Shown piece after piece: positions 1 to 9,326 of a stretch of DNA of 64,000 bases. Positions within the stretch are counted from its first letter, which is position 1. Every line of letters starts with the position of its first letter. Source of the stretch: an uncultured Sulfuricurvum sp. Its GTDB lineage: Bacteria; Campylobacterota; Campylobacteria; Campylobacterales; Sulfurimonadaceae. Position numbers and translations under genes: made by a program. The notes beneath the pieces were generated by a model, which saw only the letters and a program-made list of their open reading frames with translations, did not search any database and was not told the DNA's origin. The stretch is from positions 161,603-225,602 of the forward strand of contig CAIMUF010000081.1 in assembly GCA_903844635.1 (NCBI GenBank). The letters run 5' to 3'.

Positions 1-778
1 TTCCTTCGTCCACATTGCATCGATCATTTACATACGTAGAAAGAGACTGATAATATTTTGTATTGTCCAGTCCCTCTTTTTCTAAGCCTATCATTTGAGT
101 TTTTAGTGATTTATCAATCTCACTCATCACAAAATTCAAATCATCACTGAGAGTAATTAAATCAATATCGCGTTCATCGATCATTCCCTCAGAGAGTAGT
201 TTTGTCCGTATAAATTCTATAAGCGGTGCATAAAATTCTGTTCCCATTACAAACAGACGTACTCCCCACACTTTTCGAGTTTGAATTAGAGTTAACGCTT
301 CGAACATCTCATCAAGAGTACCAAAACCGCCGGGGAAAATGACGTACGCCATTGAATATTTAACCAGCATCACTTTACGAGAAAAAAAGTAATCGAAACT
401 CCGCCCTTTAGTAATATACGGATTTGGCTTCTGCTCTGAGGGAAGTTCGACATTTAATCCTATCGATTCTACACCTTCATGTTTAAATGCACCTCGATTG
501 GCCGCTTCCATAACTCCTGGACCGCCACCTGTAATGACATTATAGCCCTTCTTCCCAAGCATATCAGAAAGCGCCATAGCTTGCTGGTAATACGGATGAT
601 TTTCATCAACGCGCGCACTTCCAAAAATGGTTACGGATGGACCTAAATCTCCTAATTCATCAAACCCTTGAACGAAATCGGCAATAATTTTAAAAACACT
701 CCATGCTCCAGCAGACTTAATATCTTTGACATAGCGGCTGCTGGGATACTCTTGTTTTTTCGTTCGGCCATTGGACAT
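1..778 (-). CDS. LOG family (TIGR00730-type) Rossmann-fold protein, 3' end outside window
   Basis: The reading frame starts at an ATG at 778-776 and stays open to the window edge, so the C-terminus is missing. The protein starts MSNGRTKKQEYPSSRY and carries both LOG signatures: GGGPGVMEAANRG near residue 80 and PGGFGTLDE near residue 145. LOG enzymes are lysine-decarboxylase-fold nucleotide 5'-monophosphate phosphoribohydrolases; the bacterial substrate is often unknown, so no specific substrate is claimed. It begins 3 nt downstream of the fliY stop codon and is probably the last gene of the flagellar operon. Confidence 0.85.
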   Translation of the reverse strand, partial: MSNGRTKKQEYPSSRYVKDIKSAGAWSVFKIIADFVQGFDELGDLGPSVTIFGSARVDENHPYYQQAMALSDMLGKKGYNVITGGGPGVMEAANRGAFKHEGVESIGLNVELPSEQKPNPYITKGRSFDYFFSRKVMLVKYSMAYVIFPGGFGTLDEMFEALTLIQTRKVWGVRLFVMGTEFYAPLIEFIRTKLLSEGMIDERDIDLITLSDDLNFVMSEIDKSLKTQMIGLEKEGLDNTKYYQSLSTYVNDRCNVDEG

Positions 779-781
779 TTA

Positions 782-1654
782 TTACCCTTTTAGCTTTGTC
801 AAACGATCGCGTTTTGTCCCAATTGATGTTATTTGTACTCCAAAGTTGCCATCAACAATTACGACTTCGCCTTGTGCAATAACATGATCATCGACCAATA
901 TGTCCAATGGATCATTCGCCAATTGATTGAGCTCGATCACTGAACCTATGTCCATACTCAAAACATCTTTCAATAGCATCTTTTTCTTGCCGATACGAAC
1001 ACGAACAGGAAGCTTGACGTCCATAATGAGACCGATATTTTTCATCTCACCTTCATCGAGACGACGGCCTTTATTTGCTGCTTCTTGATTCGAATACCCT
1101 GAGTCTCGTTCACCGATATCTTCATGAGCTACTGAGCCGCTGGAGCCCTCTAATGCATTCACGATCGATGAATCTACTGCAAACATCACTAAAGAATTAA
1201 TACTTCCCAAAACAAAAGAAAAAACATACATCTTTGCATACGGATCAAGATTGATCTCTTCACTTTCACCAATAAAAACGGCACTTTCTGTTTTAATGGA
1301 AAACTTTGGAAGTTCTTTTTGTGAACCAAGAGTGGTGCTCATCGCGCCCGTGATATTTGAAACAATCTCTTTAAGGGCATCGAGATCATCATCATTCATC
1401 TCCTCTTTGCCCTCACCATCACCACCCAGCATCATATCGCCAAGCGCAGTAGCCAGCATTGGCGGAACCATAATTACAGCCCGTCCGGATGCTGCTCCGC
1501 TAAAGCTCAACTGTACCGAAGCAATCGGAGGAATAACATTGCTGACAATCGAAATGGTTTCAGCATCTTTAAACGTAACCGTTGGGGCTTGACCGGTTAG
1601 TCCTTCAATTGTTGCTGTGGTTTCGGTAGAAAATAGCCCGGTAAAATTACTCAT
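782..1654 (-). CDS. fliY: Flagellar motor switch protein FliY (FliN family)
   Basis: The protein has 290 residues. The last ~85 form a SpoA/FliN domain (VKLPVRVRIGKKKMLLKDVL, then a conserved VDDHVIAQGEVV stretch). The first ~190 resemble the CheC-like region that separates FliY from a plain FliN of ~100 residues. It would sit in the cytoplasmic C-ring and take part in rotational switching. Its ATG overlaps the fliM stop by 4 nt, indicating translational coupling. The order fliA-fliM-fliY matches Helicobacter and Campylobacter. I did not see an obvious CheC active-site ExxN motif here, so phosphatase activity is uncertain. Confidence 0.9.
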   Translation of the reverse strand: MSNFTGLFSTETTATIEGLTGQAPTVTFKDAETISIVSNVIPPIASVQLSFSGAASGRAVIMVPPMLATALGDMMLGGDGEGKEEMNDDDLDALKEIVSNITGAMSTTLGSQKELPKFSIKTESAVFIGESEEINLDPYAKMYVFSFVLGSINSLVMFAVDSSIVNALEGSSGSVAHEDIGERDSGYSNQEAANKGRRLDEGEMKNIGLIMDVKLPVRVRIGKKKMLLKDVLSMDIGSVIELNQLANDPLDILVDDHVIAQGEVVIVDGNFGVQITSIGTKRDRLTKLKG

Positions 1655-2745
1655 CTTTCATCCTCATCAAACTCATCAGGAGTTCGTATTATCTCTTTTG
1701 CGCCAATAATTCGTTCTTTACGTTTCGATTCAAACTCTTTAAGAGCTCGTTTGACCGCATCTTTTTCTGTATCGATTACTTCCGTAATTTGAACCGATTT
1801 TCGAAAACGTCGCAGTCCCATTTGTGCTACAAAACGCTCTTTACCATCAACACTGACACTTACTACATCATTCGCAGGGAGATTGAGCCGTAAAATATCA
1901 CCTTCTTCAATGTCGAGCAGTTCATGAAGACTTAACTCTGCATATCCAAGATTAACGTCCACGTTTACGTGCGCACCACCGAGAAGAACTTGCAGTTCCT
2001 GATTACGGCTTTTTTTCGAACTTGTCTCATTGAGCATCAAATCACGACTGGCAAGCTTGGGCAATATCGGTTCTAGTGCAATAACAGGATAGCATATATT
2101 CATCATTCCAGAACTGTGCCCGATAATAATCTCCATCACTACCATGACAACAATCTCATTTTGTGCGACGATTTGAACCACATTCGGGCTGGATTCTTTG
2201 GACTCAATTTGAGGATAAAGCTCCGTTACAGGACCCCACGCTTCACGTAAAGTTGCCATCATAACACGTAAAATGGTTTCAAACAGGGAGAGCTCAATAT
2301 CGGAAAACTCTCGATTTGCTTCAAAAGGTTCGCCCTTGCCCCCTAAAATACGATCCAGCATCGGAAAAGCGATAGAAGGATTAATCTCTAATACACCGTT
2401 TCCCTCTAACGGCTTCATCGAAAAGACATTAAAACTCGTCGGATTAGGCAGGGACATCAAAAATTCCCCATACGTCATCTGATCGACGGAGTGAAGCTGT
2501 ATCTCAACAATGGAACGCATAATAGAGGATATTTGCGATGAGATAGAACGCGCCATCTTATCATGAATGCCTCGAAATGCCCGTAACTGCTCTTTGGAAA
2601 CACGATTTGGACGTTTAAAATCATAAAGCGTTATTTGACGATTAGCAAATAGATTTTCCTCTTCACCATCCAGTGATACTTCACCTTCATCATCCACAAC
2701 ATCCAACAGAGCATCTATCTCTTCTTGGGATAAAATATCAGCCAT
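1651..2745 (-). CDS. fliM: Flagellar motor switch protein FliM
   Basis: The protein has 364 residues, normal for FliM. Residues 4-13 (LSQEEIDALL) are the conserved N-terminal peptide that binds phospho-CheY. The middle domain contains the FliM-typical MTYGEFLMSLPNP stretch, and the C-terminal third is a SpoA domain that pairs with FliN/FliY. It forms the middle ring of the flagellar C-ring. It lies 3 nt after fliA and overlaps fliY by 4 nt, in one operon. Confidence 0.95.
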   Translation of the reverse strand: MADILSQEEIDALLDVVDDEGEVSLDGEEENLFANRQITLYDFKRPNRVSKEQLRAFRGIHDKMARSISSQISSIMRSIVEIQLHSVDQMTYGEFLMSLPNPTSFNVFSMKPLEGNGVLEINPSIAFPMLDRILGGKGEPFEANREFSDIELSLFETILRVMMATLREAWGPVTELYPQIESKESSPNVVQIVAQNEIVVMVVMEIIIGHSSGMMNICYPVIALEPILPKLASRDLMLNETSSKKSRNQELQVLLGGAHVNVDVNLGYAELSLHELLDIEEGDILRLNLPANDVVSVSVDGKERFVAQMGLRRFRKSVQITEVIDTEKDAVKRALKEFESKRKERIIGAKEIIRTPDEFDEDER

Positions 2746-2748
2746 CTT

Positions 2749-3438
2749 TTACCCCCTTACCGTTTCTTTAATACGTCGAATGACCGATTTATGAATCTGC
2801 GAGATACGAGATTCTGTGATATTGATGATCTCGCCAATTTCTTTCAACGTTAATTCCTCGAAATAATAAAGCTGAATAATCATCTGTTCGCGATCATCAA
2901 ACCCCATCAATACATCTTTGATCACATCCACTAATTCTTCGTGCTCCATACGCTCGAGCGTTCCGCCATCACATTCATTGCCTAACTGATCATCCAACGG
3001 TAAAACCGTATAAATATCCGAAGCTATACGAGCTTCGTGAATTTTTTCTTCCTCAATTCCCAATATTATTGCCAACTCTTTATTGGTCGGTTCATTGTCG
3101 TTCTGAAGTAAATGACGTTCAATCGCAACATCGATTTCTTTGATAAGACGTCTGCTCGCACGGCTCACTACATCTAATGATCGGAGATAATCTAACATTG
3201 CCCCATACACTCTCGTTTTAGCGTATCCCCAAAAGGAATCATTTTGTGCTTCATCGTAACGGCGTGCAAGTTTTACGAGTTCTTCTGTACCAATCGCAGA
3301 TAAATCCATGTAATCAATGGAGCTTGGCAAGCGTTCTTTGAGCCGAAAGGACATTGCTTTGACTGCGGGAAGGTATTGCAACGCAAGTTGGTCTTCTTGG
3401 TGCTTCAACTCTTGGCAATACACACCTGCACCACTCAT
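2749..3438 (-). CDS. fliA: RNA polymerase sigma-28 factor FliA
   Basis: The protein has 229 residues. Region 2 is visible as FWGYAKTRVYGAMLDYLRSLD (residues ~69-89) and the region 4 helix-turn-helix as LKEIGEIINITESRISQIH (~198-216). FliA directs late flagellar genes such as flagellin. The start overlaps the preceding small membrane-protein gene by 4 nt. The position after flhF-flhG and before fliM-fliY is the standard epsilonproteobacterial order. Confidence 0.94.
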   Translation of the reverse strand: MSGAGVYCQELKHQEDQLALQYLPAVKAMSFRLKERLPSSIDYMDLSAIGTEELVKLARRYDEAQNDSFWGYAKTRVYGAMLDYLRSLDVVSRASRRLIKEIDVAIERHLLQNDNEPTNKELAIILGIEEEKIHEARIASDIYTVLPLDDQLGNECDGGTLERMEHEELVDVIKDVLMGFDDREQMIIQLYYFEELTLKEIGEIINITESRISQIHKSVIRRIKETVRG

Positions 3439-3755
3439 TTACTCACCTTTTCATCGCTTAGTAATTCAGACTTATGGACGTAATAGGCATCAATAAACTG
3501 CTCACGACGATTAATTTCACGAACATAATTGTCCAAACTTCTCTCATGCGAATGCTTGGGAAATGGATGAACTTTGACTCCCAAAGTTTGAAAATAAAAT
3601 CCAACGCATAAATGGGCGAACAAATAAAAAAACGTGGTAATTAAAAGCACCAATCCCAAAAAGTTTTCAGCAGAATTCGATTGTAATATCCCAAACACAA
3701 TACCAAAGAGAAATCCTTGTACTGTTAAGAAAGAGACAAAATTCTGACCGCTCAT
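3435..3755 (-). CDS. Small two-helix membrane protein of the flhG-fliA interval
   Basis: This 106-residue protein has hydrophobic segments at about residues 7-24 and 33-54, followed by a charged cytoplasmic-type tail. I know no function. A small gene occupies the same place between flhG and fliA in Helicobacter (HP1033 slot), so it is probably a conserved lineage-specific companion of the flagellar regulators. It overlaps fliA by 4 nt, indicating coupled translation. Confidence 0.7.
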   Translation of the reverse strand: MSGQNFVSFLTVQGFLFGIVFGILQSNSAENFLGLVLLITTFFYLFAHLCVGFYFQTLGVKVHPFPKHSHERSLDNYVREINRREQFIDAYYVHKSELLSDEKVSK

Positions 3756-3774
3756 TATGTGCCTTGAAGGAATA

Positions 3775-4647
3775 TCAAAAGTGTTCCATTAGGCGCTTAA
3801 AGAAGCCGCCAAGTCCACTCTCCTGTGGACTAACGAGCACATTTCGTTCCAATTTCTTTGCAATCTTTTTCACAATCATTTCCAACTCAACAGCTGGAGT
3901 CGAAGTTGGGAACTCACGGCTGTATAATGCTCTTTTTTTAACACTGATAGACACCTTCGGATCCGAAGTGATTTGTCCTAAAAAATTTAATTTCAACTGT
4001 TCGCCGATGTTTGCAAGGGCAACTTTTTGAATTTTTTCAAACAAGGCTGACGCTTCTTTTTCACTGCGAACCTGATTCATAATAACACTAATATCATTAC
4101 GAAGACGTGAGGTGACTTTTATGGTTGCGTAAGCATCGGTAATAGCTGCAGGATCAGGGACAGTGACCACAATTACATCATCACATGCACGTAAAAAAAG
4201 CTGAATATGTTCACCGATACCTGCTCCCGTATCAATAATCATGACATCTAAATCATCCAACACATGGGCTTCATCCATAAACCGTTCAAACAACCCAGAT
4301 GAAGCATACTTAAAGATCTCTTCACCGCTCTCACCGGGGATAAGGACGAGATTTTTTTCAATCGGAACCAAGACTTCCTCAACAGTGGCTTCTCCGCGCA
4401 GTACATGTAAAATATTTTTTTTGATCTTGACATTAAACATCACATCGAGATTGGCAAGACCTATATCCGCGTCAAAAATCCCTACTTTTAGCCCATTTTT
4501 CGCCATTACATGTGCCATATTTGAGCTAATAGTACTCTTTCCAACGCCGCCTTTCCCACTGGTAATTGCGATGAAGCGAGTTTTTTTAGACGTAACATGA
4601 GAGTTTTGTTTTACCAGAGCTTCGAGTTTAGTGGCTTGGTGTGTCAT
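3775..4647 (-). CDS. flhG: Flagellar number regulator FlhG (MinD/ParA ATPase)
   Basis: The protein has 290 residues with a deviant Walker A GKGGVGKS at ~31-38, then the FDADIGLANLDVMF block and the IIDTGAGIG switch motif, all typical of MinD-like FlhG (YlxH). The last ~20 residues can form an amphipathic helix of the membrane-targeting kind. FlhG limits flagellar number and acts with the GTPase FlhF, encoded immediately upstream with a 4-nt overlap. Confidence 0.92.
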   Translation of the reverse strand: MTHQATKLEALVKQNSHVTSKKTRFIAITSGKGGVGKSTISSNMAHVMAKNGLKVGIFDADIGLANLDVMFNVKIKKNILHVLRGEATVEEVLVPIEKNLVLIPGESGEEIFKYASSGLFERFMDEAHVLDDLDVMIIDTGAGIGEHIQLFLRACDDVIVVTVPDPAAITDAYATIKVTSRLRNDISVIMNQVRSEKEASALFEKIQKVALANIGEQLKLNFLGQITSDPKVSISVKKRALYSREFPTSTPAVELEMIVKKIAKKLERNVLVSPQESGLGGFFKRLMEHF

Positions 4648-5906
4648 AGGTTTTCACCCTTACGAAATCCATTTAGCAAGCAGTCAATTAAAAAATCACT
4701 GCTGGAAACTACTAAATCTTCCGGAACTTCTTGTCCGATTGAAAAGTAACTGATGGGAACTTTAGTCTCATACACGAGAGAAAAAATATTGCCAAACCCT
4801 CGTGTTTCATCAAGCTTTGTAAACATCATTGTATCAATTCCTAAGGGAGCAAAATTCTCATACGTTGATTTTAAATCTTCATATTTAATAGAACTTGGCA
4901 AAACAAGAATGACATCCACACTGTAATCCGTCGTGTTTGAGCGCAAGCACTCATAAATTTTTTCGATTTTACCCTTGTCATAAGGTGAGCTACCCATAGT
5001 ATCAATCAAAATATAATCGCTGTACTGAAGGGAATTCAATGCAGTTGAAAACTCAGGAGGATCAACCACCGTCTCAATCCCTAGCTTCATCATCCGTGCG
5101 TATTGCATCAACTGCTCAACGGCTCCGATACGATACGTATCCAATACGACCAATCCTACTTTGTATTTTTTCTCTAAAAAATAAGAGTATCTGGCGGCCA
5201 GTTTAGCAATAGATGTTGTTTTCCCCACTCCCGTAGGACCTACAAGCATCACCACTTTTTTAGCGCCCATTTTAGGTGCACTCTCTAACCGAACGGGAAT
5301 CATTTTACGCAATAAGGTTTGAAAATAACGCTTGACAGTTTCCGAATTTTCACGCATTTTAGAAGGCATATGCTCCAATGTAAGCTGCATGATTTCATCT
5401 AAATGTTCTTGATTCATACCGCTTTGCTGTGCAAGACGGTAAATCTCAGCAAACTCAGGAGGGATGGGAAGACTGGTTTTTGGTGATTTTTCATTCCAAA
5501 ACATATTTTGAATCAATTTGACTTTATCACCGAGTTTTTCAATCTCATCTTTAATTTTTTTGAGATCTTCACTTTGCACAACAGGAGTAAGCTTGGAGGG
5601 GCGATCTTCTTCAGTTACTTCCGCGATTTTAGAAATTTGCTTTGCCGCTTCGGATATGTTGTACAAAACATCATTACTTTTTTGGGCTAAAGGCCGCTGC
5701 TTGGTCAAAGGTTCTGGTTGACGTTGAGAACTGCGCGGCATTGCATTCTCTTCAACCCCTACCACGATTTCATACAGAGCAGTTTTTCCAAGTGATTTTT
5801 TTTGAATCTCACGTGTTTCGATTAACATTGCATCTTCACCGACTTCAAGCTGTGCTTTTTTCAATGCCTCCGCTGGAGTGGAACCGCTAAACGTTAAGAT
5901 TTTCAT
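4644..5906 (-). CDS. flhF: Flagellar biosynthesis GTPase FlhF
   Basis: The protein has 420 residues. It has the FlhF N-terminal segment (MKILTFSGSTPAEALKKAQ), a low-complexity charged linker at ~55-140, and an SRP-type NG domain. The P-loop GPTGVGKTT is at ~223-231, followed by VLDTYRIGAVEQL, IDTMGSSPYD and FTKLDETR. FlhF is an SRP-family GTPase that sets the polar site of the flagellum. The gene overlaps the folK stop by 20 nt, so it is co-transcribed with folate and shikimate genes as in Helicobacter. Confidence 0.94.
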   Translation of the reverse strand: MKILTFSGSTPAEALKKAQLEVGEDAMLIETREIQKKSLGKTALYEIVVGVEENAMPRSSQRQPEPLTKQRPLAQKSNDVLYNISEAAKQISKIAEVTEEDRPSKLTPVVQSEDLKKIKDEIEKLGDKVKLIQNMFWNEKSPKTSLPIPPEFAEIYRLAQQSGMNQEHLDEIMQLTLEHMPSKMRENSETVKRYFQTLLRKMIPVRLESAPKMGAKKVVMLVGPTGVGKTTSIAKLAARYSYFLEKKYKVGLVVLDTYRIGAVEQLMQYARMMKLGIETVVDPPEFSTALNSLQYSDYILIDTMGSSPYDKGKIEKIYECLRSNTTDYSVDVILVLPSSIKYEDLKSTYENFAPLGIDTMMFTKLDETRGFGNIFSLVYETKVPISYFSIGQEVPEDLVVSSSDFLIDCLLNGFRKGENL

Positions 5907-6411
5907 ATTGTCTCCGTATCGTGTTTCGAGCCATGCTTCGCAATGGTATCACTACGCTAGATCGCTCTTTCCAATGGGGGTGAGGAACACTAAGCTCTGG
6001 ATAATTCAAAGTCTTGTCACCGTAAAATATCACATCTAAATCAAGTGTTCTTGGCGCATTCGTGAAACTACGAACCCGCCCAAAACGCTTTTCAATTCTC
6101 CACAGCAATCGTAAAAAGACTCGAGGAGAAAGTGATGTTGAAATCTCAATCACTGTGTTATAAAAATCATCTTGCTGAGTATATCCAAATGGAGGATTTT
6201 TTAAAATCACTCCGCTTTGAACACGTTTAAGCTGAGACAGTTTGCCTAAATAAATCCACAAATGTTCTATACGCCGTCTAGCATCGCCAACATTACCACC
6301 GACTCCCAAAATAACAGAAAATCGATGCTTATTTACTTCTCGTACCTTGGAAGGAAACATTCGATTTACATAAATCGAATGTTTTTCATCCACTCTTCGC
6401 GTTAAAAACAT
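5887..6411 (-). CDS. folK: HPPK: 2-amino-4-hydroxy-6-hydroxymethyldihydropteridine diphosphokinase
   Basis: The protein has 174 residues and contains GVGGNVGDARRRIEHL and the PRTLDLDVIFYGD signature of HPPK, which pyrophosphorylates 6-hydroxymethyl-dihydropterin in folate synthesis. An N-terminal extension of ~30 residues precedes the fold, so the true start could be the Met at residue 18 (MFPSKVREV). It lies 2 nt downstream of aroQ and overlaps the start of flhF. Confidence 0.9.
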   Translation of the reverse strand: MFLTRRVDEKHSIYVNRMFPSKVREVNKHRFSVILGVGGNVGDARRRIEHLWIYLGKLSQLKRVQSGVILKNPPFGYTQQDDFYNTVIEISTSLSPRVFLRLLWRIEKRFGRVRSFTNAPRTLDLDVIFYGDKTLNYPELSVPHPHWKERSSVVIPLRSMARNTIRRQYENLNV

Positions 6412-6413
6412 AT

Positions 6414-6890
6414 TTATTCTTGTGTTGCTTCTTGTTGAGCACGTTGCATTGCTTGAATTTCACTCAAAATCTGCATCATTCCTACCATTGCCAAATGATA
6501 ACCAAATGGTCCAAAACCAATAATAGATGACGTACATACAGGAGCGGTCATACTTTTTTGACGAAACTCTTCACGACGATAGATGTTGCTGATATGAACT
6601 TCAATGGTTGGAATGTTAACCGCGCTGATTGCATCACGAATCGCAATCGATGTGTGTGTGTAGGCAGCAGGATTAATAATAATCCCATCTGCATCTCCAT
6701 AACACTCTTGAATTTTATCAACAATTTCACCTTCTAAATTACTTTGATAAAAATCAACTTCGATCCCATTTTGCCCTGCAAAATCTTTCATTTGCGCATG
6801 GATCTGTTCTAAACGCATCGGACCGTACACTTGAGTGTCACGTACACCTAACATATTGAGATTTGGACCTTGAATTACCGCTATCTTCAT
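6414..6890 (-). CDS. aroQ: Type II 3-dehydroquinate dehydratase
   Basis: The protein has 158 residues, normal for type II. It begins with [18 protein letters not shown] (the catalytic Tyr motif) and contains [16 protein letters not shown] and [15 protein letters not shown], all signature segments. It converts 3-dehydroquinate to 3-dehydroshikimate in chorismate synthesis. It is the first gene of the aroQ-folK-flhF-flhG-fliA-fliM-fliY run, with a candidate promoter just upstream. Confidence 0.94.
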   Translation of the reverse strand: MKIAVIQGPNLNMLGVRDTQVYGPMRLEQIHAQMKDFAGQNGIEVDFYQSNLEGEIVDKIQECYGDADGIIINPAAYTHTSIAIRDAISAVNIPTIEVHISNIYRREEFRQKSMTAPVCTSSIIGFGPFGYHLAMVGMMQILSEIQAMQRAQQEATQE

Positions 6891-6922
6891 ACAAAAACCT
6901 TGAATTTTACTTTTAAGGGTAG

Positions 6923-6928
6923 ATTATA
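6923..6928 (-). promoter_or_regulatory. Candidate -10 box for aroQ-flagellar operon
   Basis: On the minus strand TATAAT is present here, 33 nt upstream of the aroQ ATG. A second TATAAT lies at 6945-6940. The 66-bp gap between the GGDEF gene and aroQ is AT-rich and holds no other feature. No clear -35 was required, because sigma-70 promoters of this phylum often lack one. Confidence 0.45.
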
Positions 6929-6956
6929 CGCGTAGATAGATTATAAGGAACTTTTA

Positions 6957-8238
6957 TTAGACTATTTCAACTCGGTTTCTACCGTTTTTCTTCGCTTTGT
7001 ACAACGCCGTGTCTGCCCGGTTCAAAAGCGTTGCATGGGTATCACCCTCAACGAATAAACTCACTCCGAATGATAATCTAACGTCTACAAATAACCTAAG
7101 CTGCTCAACCGCCATTCTTAGTTTTTCCGCTACATGGATTGCTTTGCTTGCACTCACATGAGATAATAAGAAAATAAATTCTTCTCCGCCCCATCGAGCT
7201 ATTACATCTCCATTTTGTAACGTTTGAGACAGTACTTTAGCGATTTGAACCAAGACTTCATCTCCTCTTGGGTGTCCATAAACATCATTGATTTGTTTAA
7301 AATGATCAATATCTGCCATAACAATGGCAAAAGAATCATCTGTTTTCCAATGCTCTCGCATCAACATAATGCCAAAGATCTCATCAAATTTATACCGATT
7401 ATAAAGCTTGGTGAGGGGATCAGTAGTCGCTAAAAGTTCCAATCGTTTTTTATCGGTTATATCATGATAAATAGCCGTATAACTGCTCAAGCTTCCCGAA
7501 TTATTACTCCATGGTGTAACTACGGCGTCCACCCATATAGCTTGTTTATTTTTAGAAATTATTTCAATTTCTCCACTCCAACGCTGCCCATTTTGAAGTG
7601 TATTTTTCATCTGTGCATATTCAGAAACCGGTATTTTATCCGAACAAATCACCTGCAATTGAGAATCCACAAGCTCATTTTTCTCAAATCCAAAAAATGT
7701 ATTAAAAGCTTTTGAAACTTCAATGATGTGAAACTCTCCGTCTGTTTTTACAATCAATAAATTATCATCAATAATTTGCTTATCGTGCTGAAGCTCATGG
7801 TTGAGATGTTCTATTTTTTTCATCTGTTTTTGCAATGTTAGCTTCAATTCATGAAGATCGCTGATGTCATACACCGCGATCATCACCATAGCTTGATCAA
7901 TAATATAAGGAGAAATCGTTACTTGCAGCTGCATGGTATAAAAGTGAACTGCTGATTTTGTTTCGAGGGATGGGGATAAATCGATTAGTCAATGAGGCAT
8001 CGTAAAAAGTGGGAGAATTGAGTCTTAAGGTTGTTCTGATTTTTCGTTGGAGCGTCCGATAATCAATCTCTGGATAAAACGTCAACAGTGATTTTCCCAC
8101 CATATTGCTATAAGCATGCCCGGTATTGATTTCCAGCCATTGGTTCCAATACAGAACGTTAAATTCTTCATCAACGATCATTATCCCATGCTCAAGCGCA
8201 TCAAGTAAGATATTGGGATAATCAACCGGTTTTTTCAT
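6957..8238 (-). pseudogene. PAS-PAS-GGDEF diguanylate cyclase, split by a +1 frameshift
   Basis: Two frames join into one protein of ~427 residues. The first part (8238 to ~7973) begins MKKPVDYPNILLDALEHGI and is a PAS domain ending ..ASLTNRFIP. The second (from ~7972 down to 6957) continues a PAS fold ..FYTMQLQVTISPYIID, then a second PAS with a PAC-like DITDKKRLE end, then GGDEF with active-site RWGGEEF. Removing one base from the C4 run (minus strand; forward 7972-7975) restores a continuous frame that reads RFIPSLETKSAVHFYTMQ. The intact enzyme would make c-di-GMP. The gene overlaps the CheC-like gene by 4 nt. The break may be real, phase-variable or a sequencing error. Confidence 0.8.
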
Positions 8239-8855
8239 GCATACAATTCTTCAAGTTTTTGGTCAATAAGGTCTTTGAGACTTTGAATCATGGCATCTTT
8301 GGTCAAAATAAAAATATGCCCATTGATGTTTTGATTTTGAAATTCCATTTGCGTACTGATAATAATAATCTGGGAATATTCAGCGGTCTCTTCTAAATAG
8401 ATTAAATCATTCCCTGCGATAATCTGTGTTGAAGGGAGAAAAAACTGAACTTTTATATTCAATTCTTCCGTCAATCGACTTATCATCGTAGCACTTAAAA
8501 TATTGGTTAATTCAATCACTGCATCGTAAATATCAGCATCATTTGGAGCCTCAACGTCATAAAGATGGTTGCCCAAATTAATTGCCACTTCATCGGTAAT
8601 GACAAAAATAAATTCCCCGCCCAAAGGACCTCCGAAAAGCTGTTTTGTCACATAGTGACTGCTTTCGCTGGGGATAGTTTCATGCATGTACTGCTTCAAT
8701 CCCTTTATATCACTGATGGCAATTTTAGGAATATGCATTGTTCCAAATGCTTGCAGCAAATCAGCAATACTCGCCGTAGCATTTCCCACAGCTATGTTCA
8801 TAAGCTCTCGAAGAACATCTAAATGGTCCCCGCTAAATTCAACTCTTTTCAGCAC
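8235..8855 (-). CDS. CheC-like chemotaxis phosphatase
   Basis: The protein has 206 residues with two CheC-type active-site motifs: RELMNIAVGN (E17, N20) and IELTNILSA (E115, N118), the ExxN pairs used to dephosphorylate CheY-P. No CheD gene is adjacent. It lies between a CheY-like gene upstream and a PAS-GGDEF gene downstream, overlapping the latter by 4 nt, so it probably acts on the neighbouring response regulator. Confidence 0.8.
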   Translation of the reverse strand: MLKRVEFSGDHLDVLRELMNIAVGNATASIADLLQAFGTMHIPKIAISDIKGLKQYMHETIPSESSHYVTKQLFGGPLGGEFIFVITDEVAINLGNHLYDVEAPNDADIYDAVIELTNILSATMISRLTEELNIKVQFFLPSTQIIAGNDLIYLEETAEYSQIIIISTQMEFQNQNINGHIFILTKDAMIQSLKDLIDQKLEELYA

Positions 8856-8867
8856 CGATTTCCTTTA

Positions 8868-9227
8868 TTAGAATACTAGCTGTTCTAAAACAGCTTGCAT
8901 TTTTTCACTACTGATAGGCTTTGGAATCACCATCTTTGCACCCAACGCTATAACCTGAGCCTGAGCCTGACTTTGAATGTCAGCTGTCACAACGACTACT
9001 TGTGCTTTTGAATTCATTTCAATGATTTTTTCCAATGCTTCATACCCATCCATAACAGGCATCGTCAAATCCAAAAAAACAATTGAGGGAAGATTCTTTT
9101 TAAATTGTTCAACTGCGATTAAACCATTTTCGGCCTCAATAATTTCACAATGAGGCTCAAGCCCCTTGATACTTTTAATCAGTGACAATCGCGCCAATTT
9201 TGAATCATCTGCAACTAATATCTTCAC
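8868..9227 (-). CDS. Single-domain CheY-like response regulator
   Basis: This 119-residue stand-alone receiver domain has the acidic pair D7/D8 (VADDSK), phospho-acceptor D53 (VFLDLTMPVMDG), a switch Thr (VVVVTAD) and Lys in IPKPI. It has no output domain. It is first in the three-gene minus-strand operon with the CheC-like phosphatase and the GGDEF gene, suggesting one small signalling circuit. Confidence 0.88.
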   Translation of the reverse strand: MKILVADDSKLARLSLIKSIKGLEPHCEIIEAENGLIAVEQFKKNLPSIVFLDLTMPVMDGYEALEKIIEMNSKAQVVVVTADIQSQAQAQVIALGAKMVIPKPISSEKMQAVLEQLVF

Positions 9228-9261
9228 TCTTTACTCCTGCATACTATGCATTATTAGTTAG

Positions 9262-9267
9262 ATTATA
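9262..9267 (-). promoter_or_regulatory. Candidate -10 box for cheY-like/cheC-like operon
   Basis: TATAAT on the minus strand, 35 nt upstream of the response-regulator start, in a 99-bp divergent intergenic region. Confidence 0.45.
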
Positions 9268-9293
9268 GCCAACAATGGGTAAAAGGGTTCTGC

Positions 9294-9299
9294 TATACT
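9294..9299 (+). promoter_or_regulatory. Candidate extended -10 box for the amidohydrolase-sppA operon
   Basis: TGCTATACT, an extended -10 form (TGnTATACT), ends 27 nt before the TTG start at 9327. Confidence 0.45.
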
Positions 9300-9326
9300 G
9301 TTATTAAAAATTTTAAAGGCCCTCTT

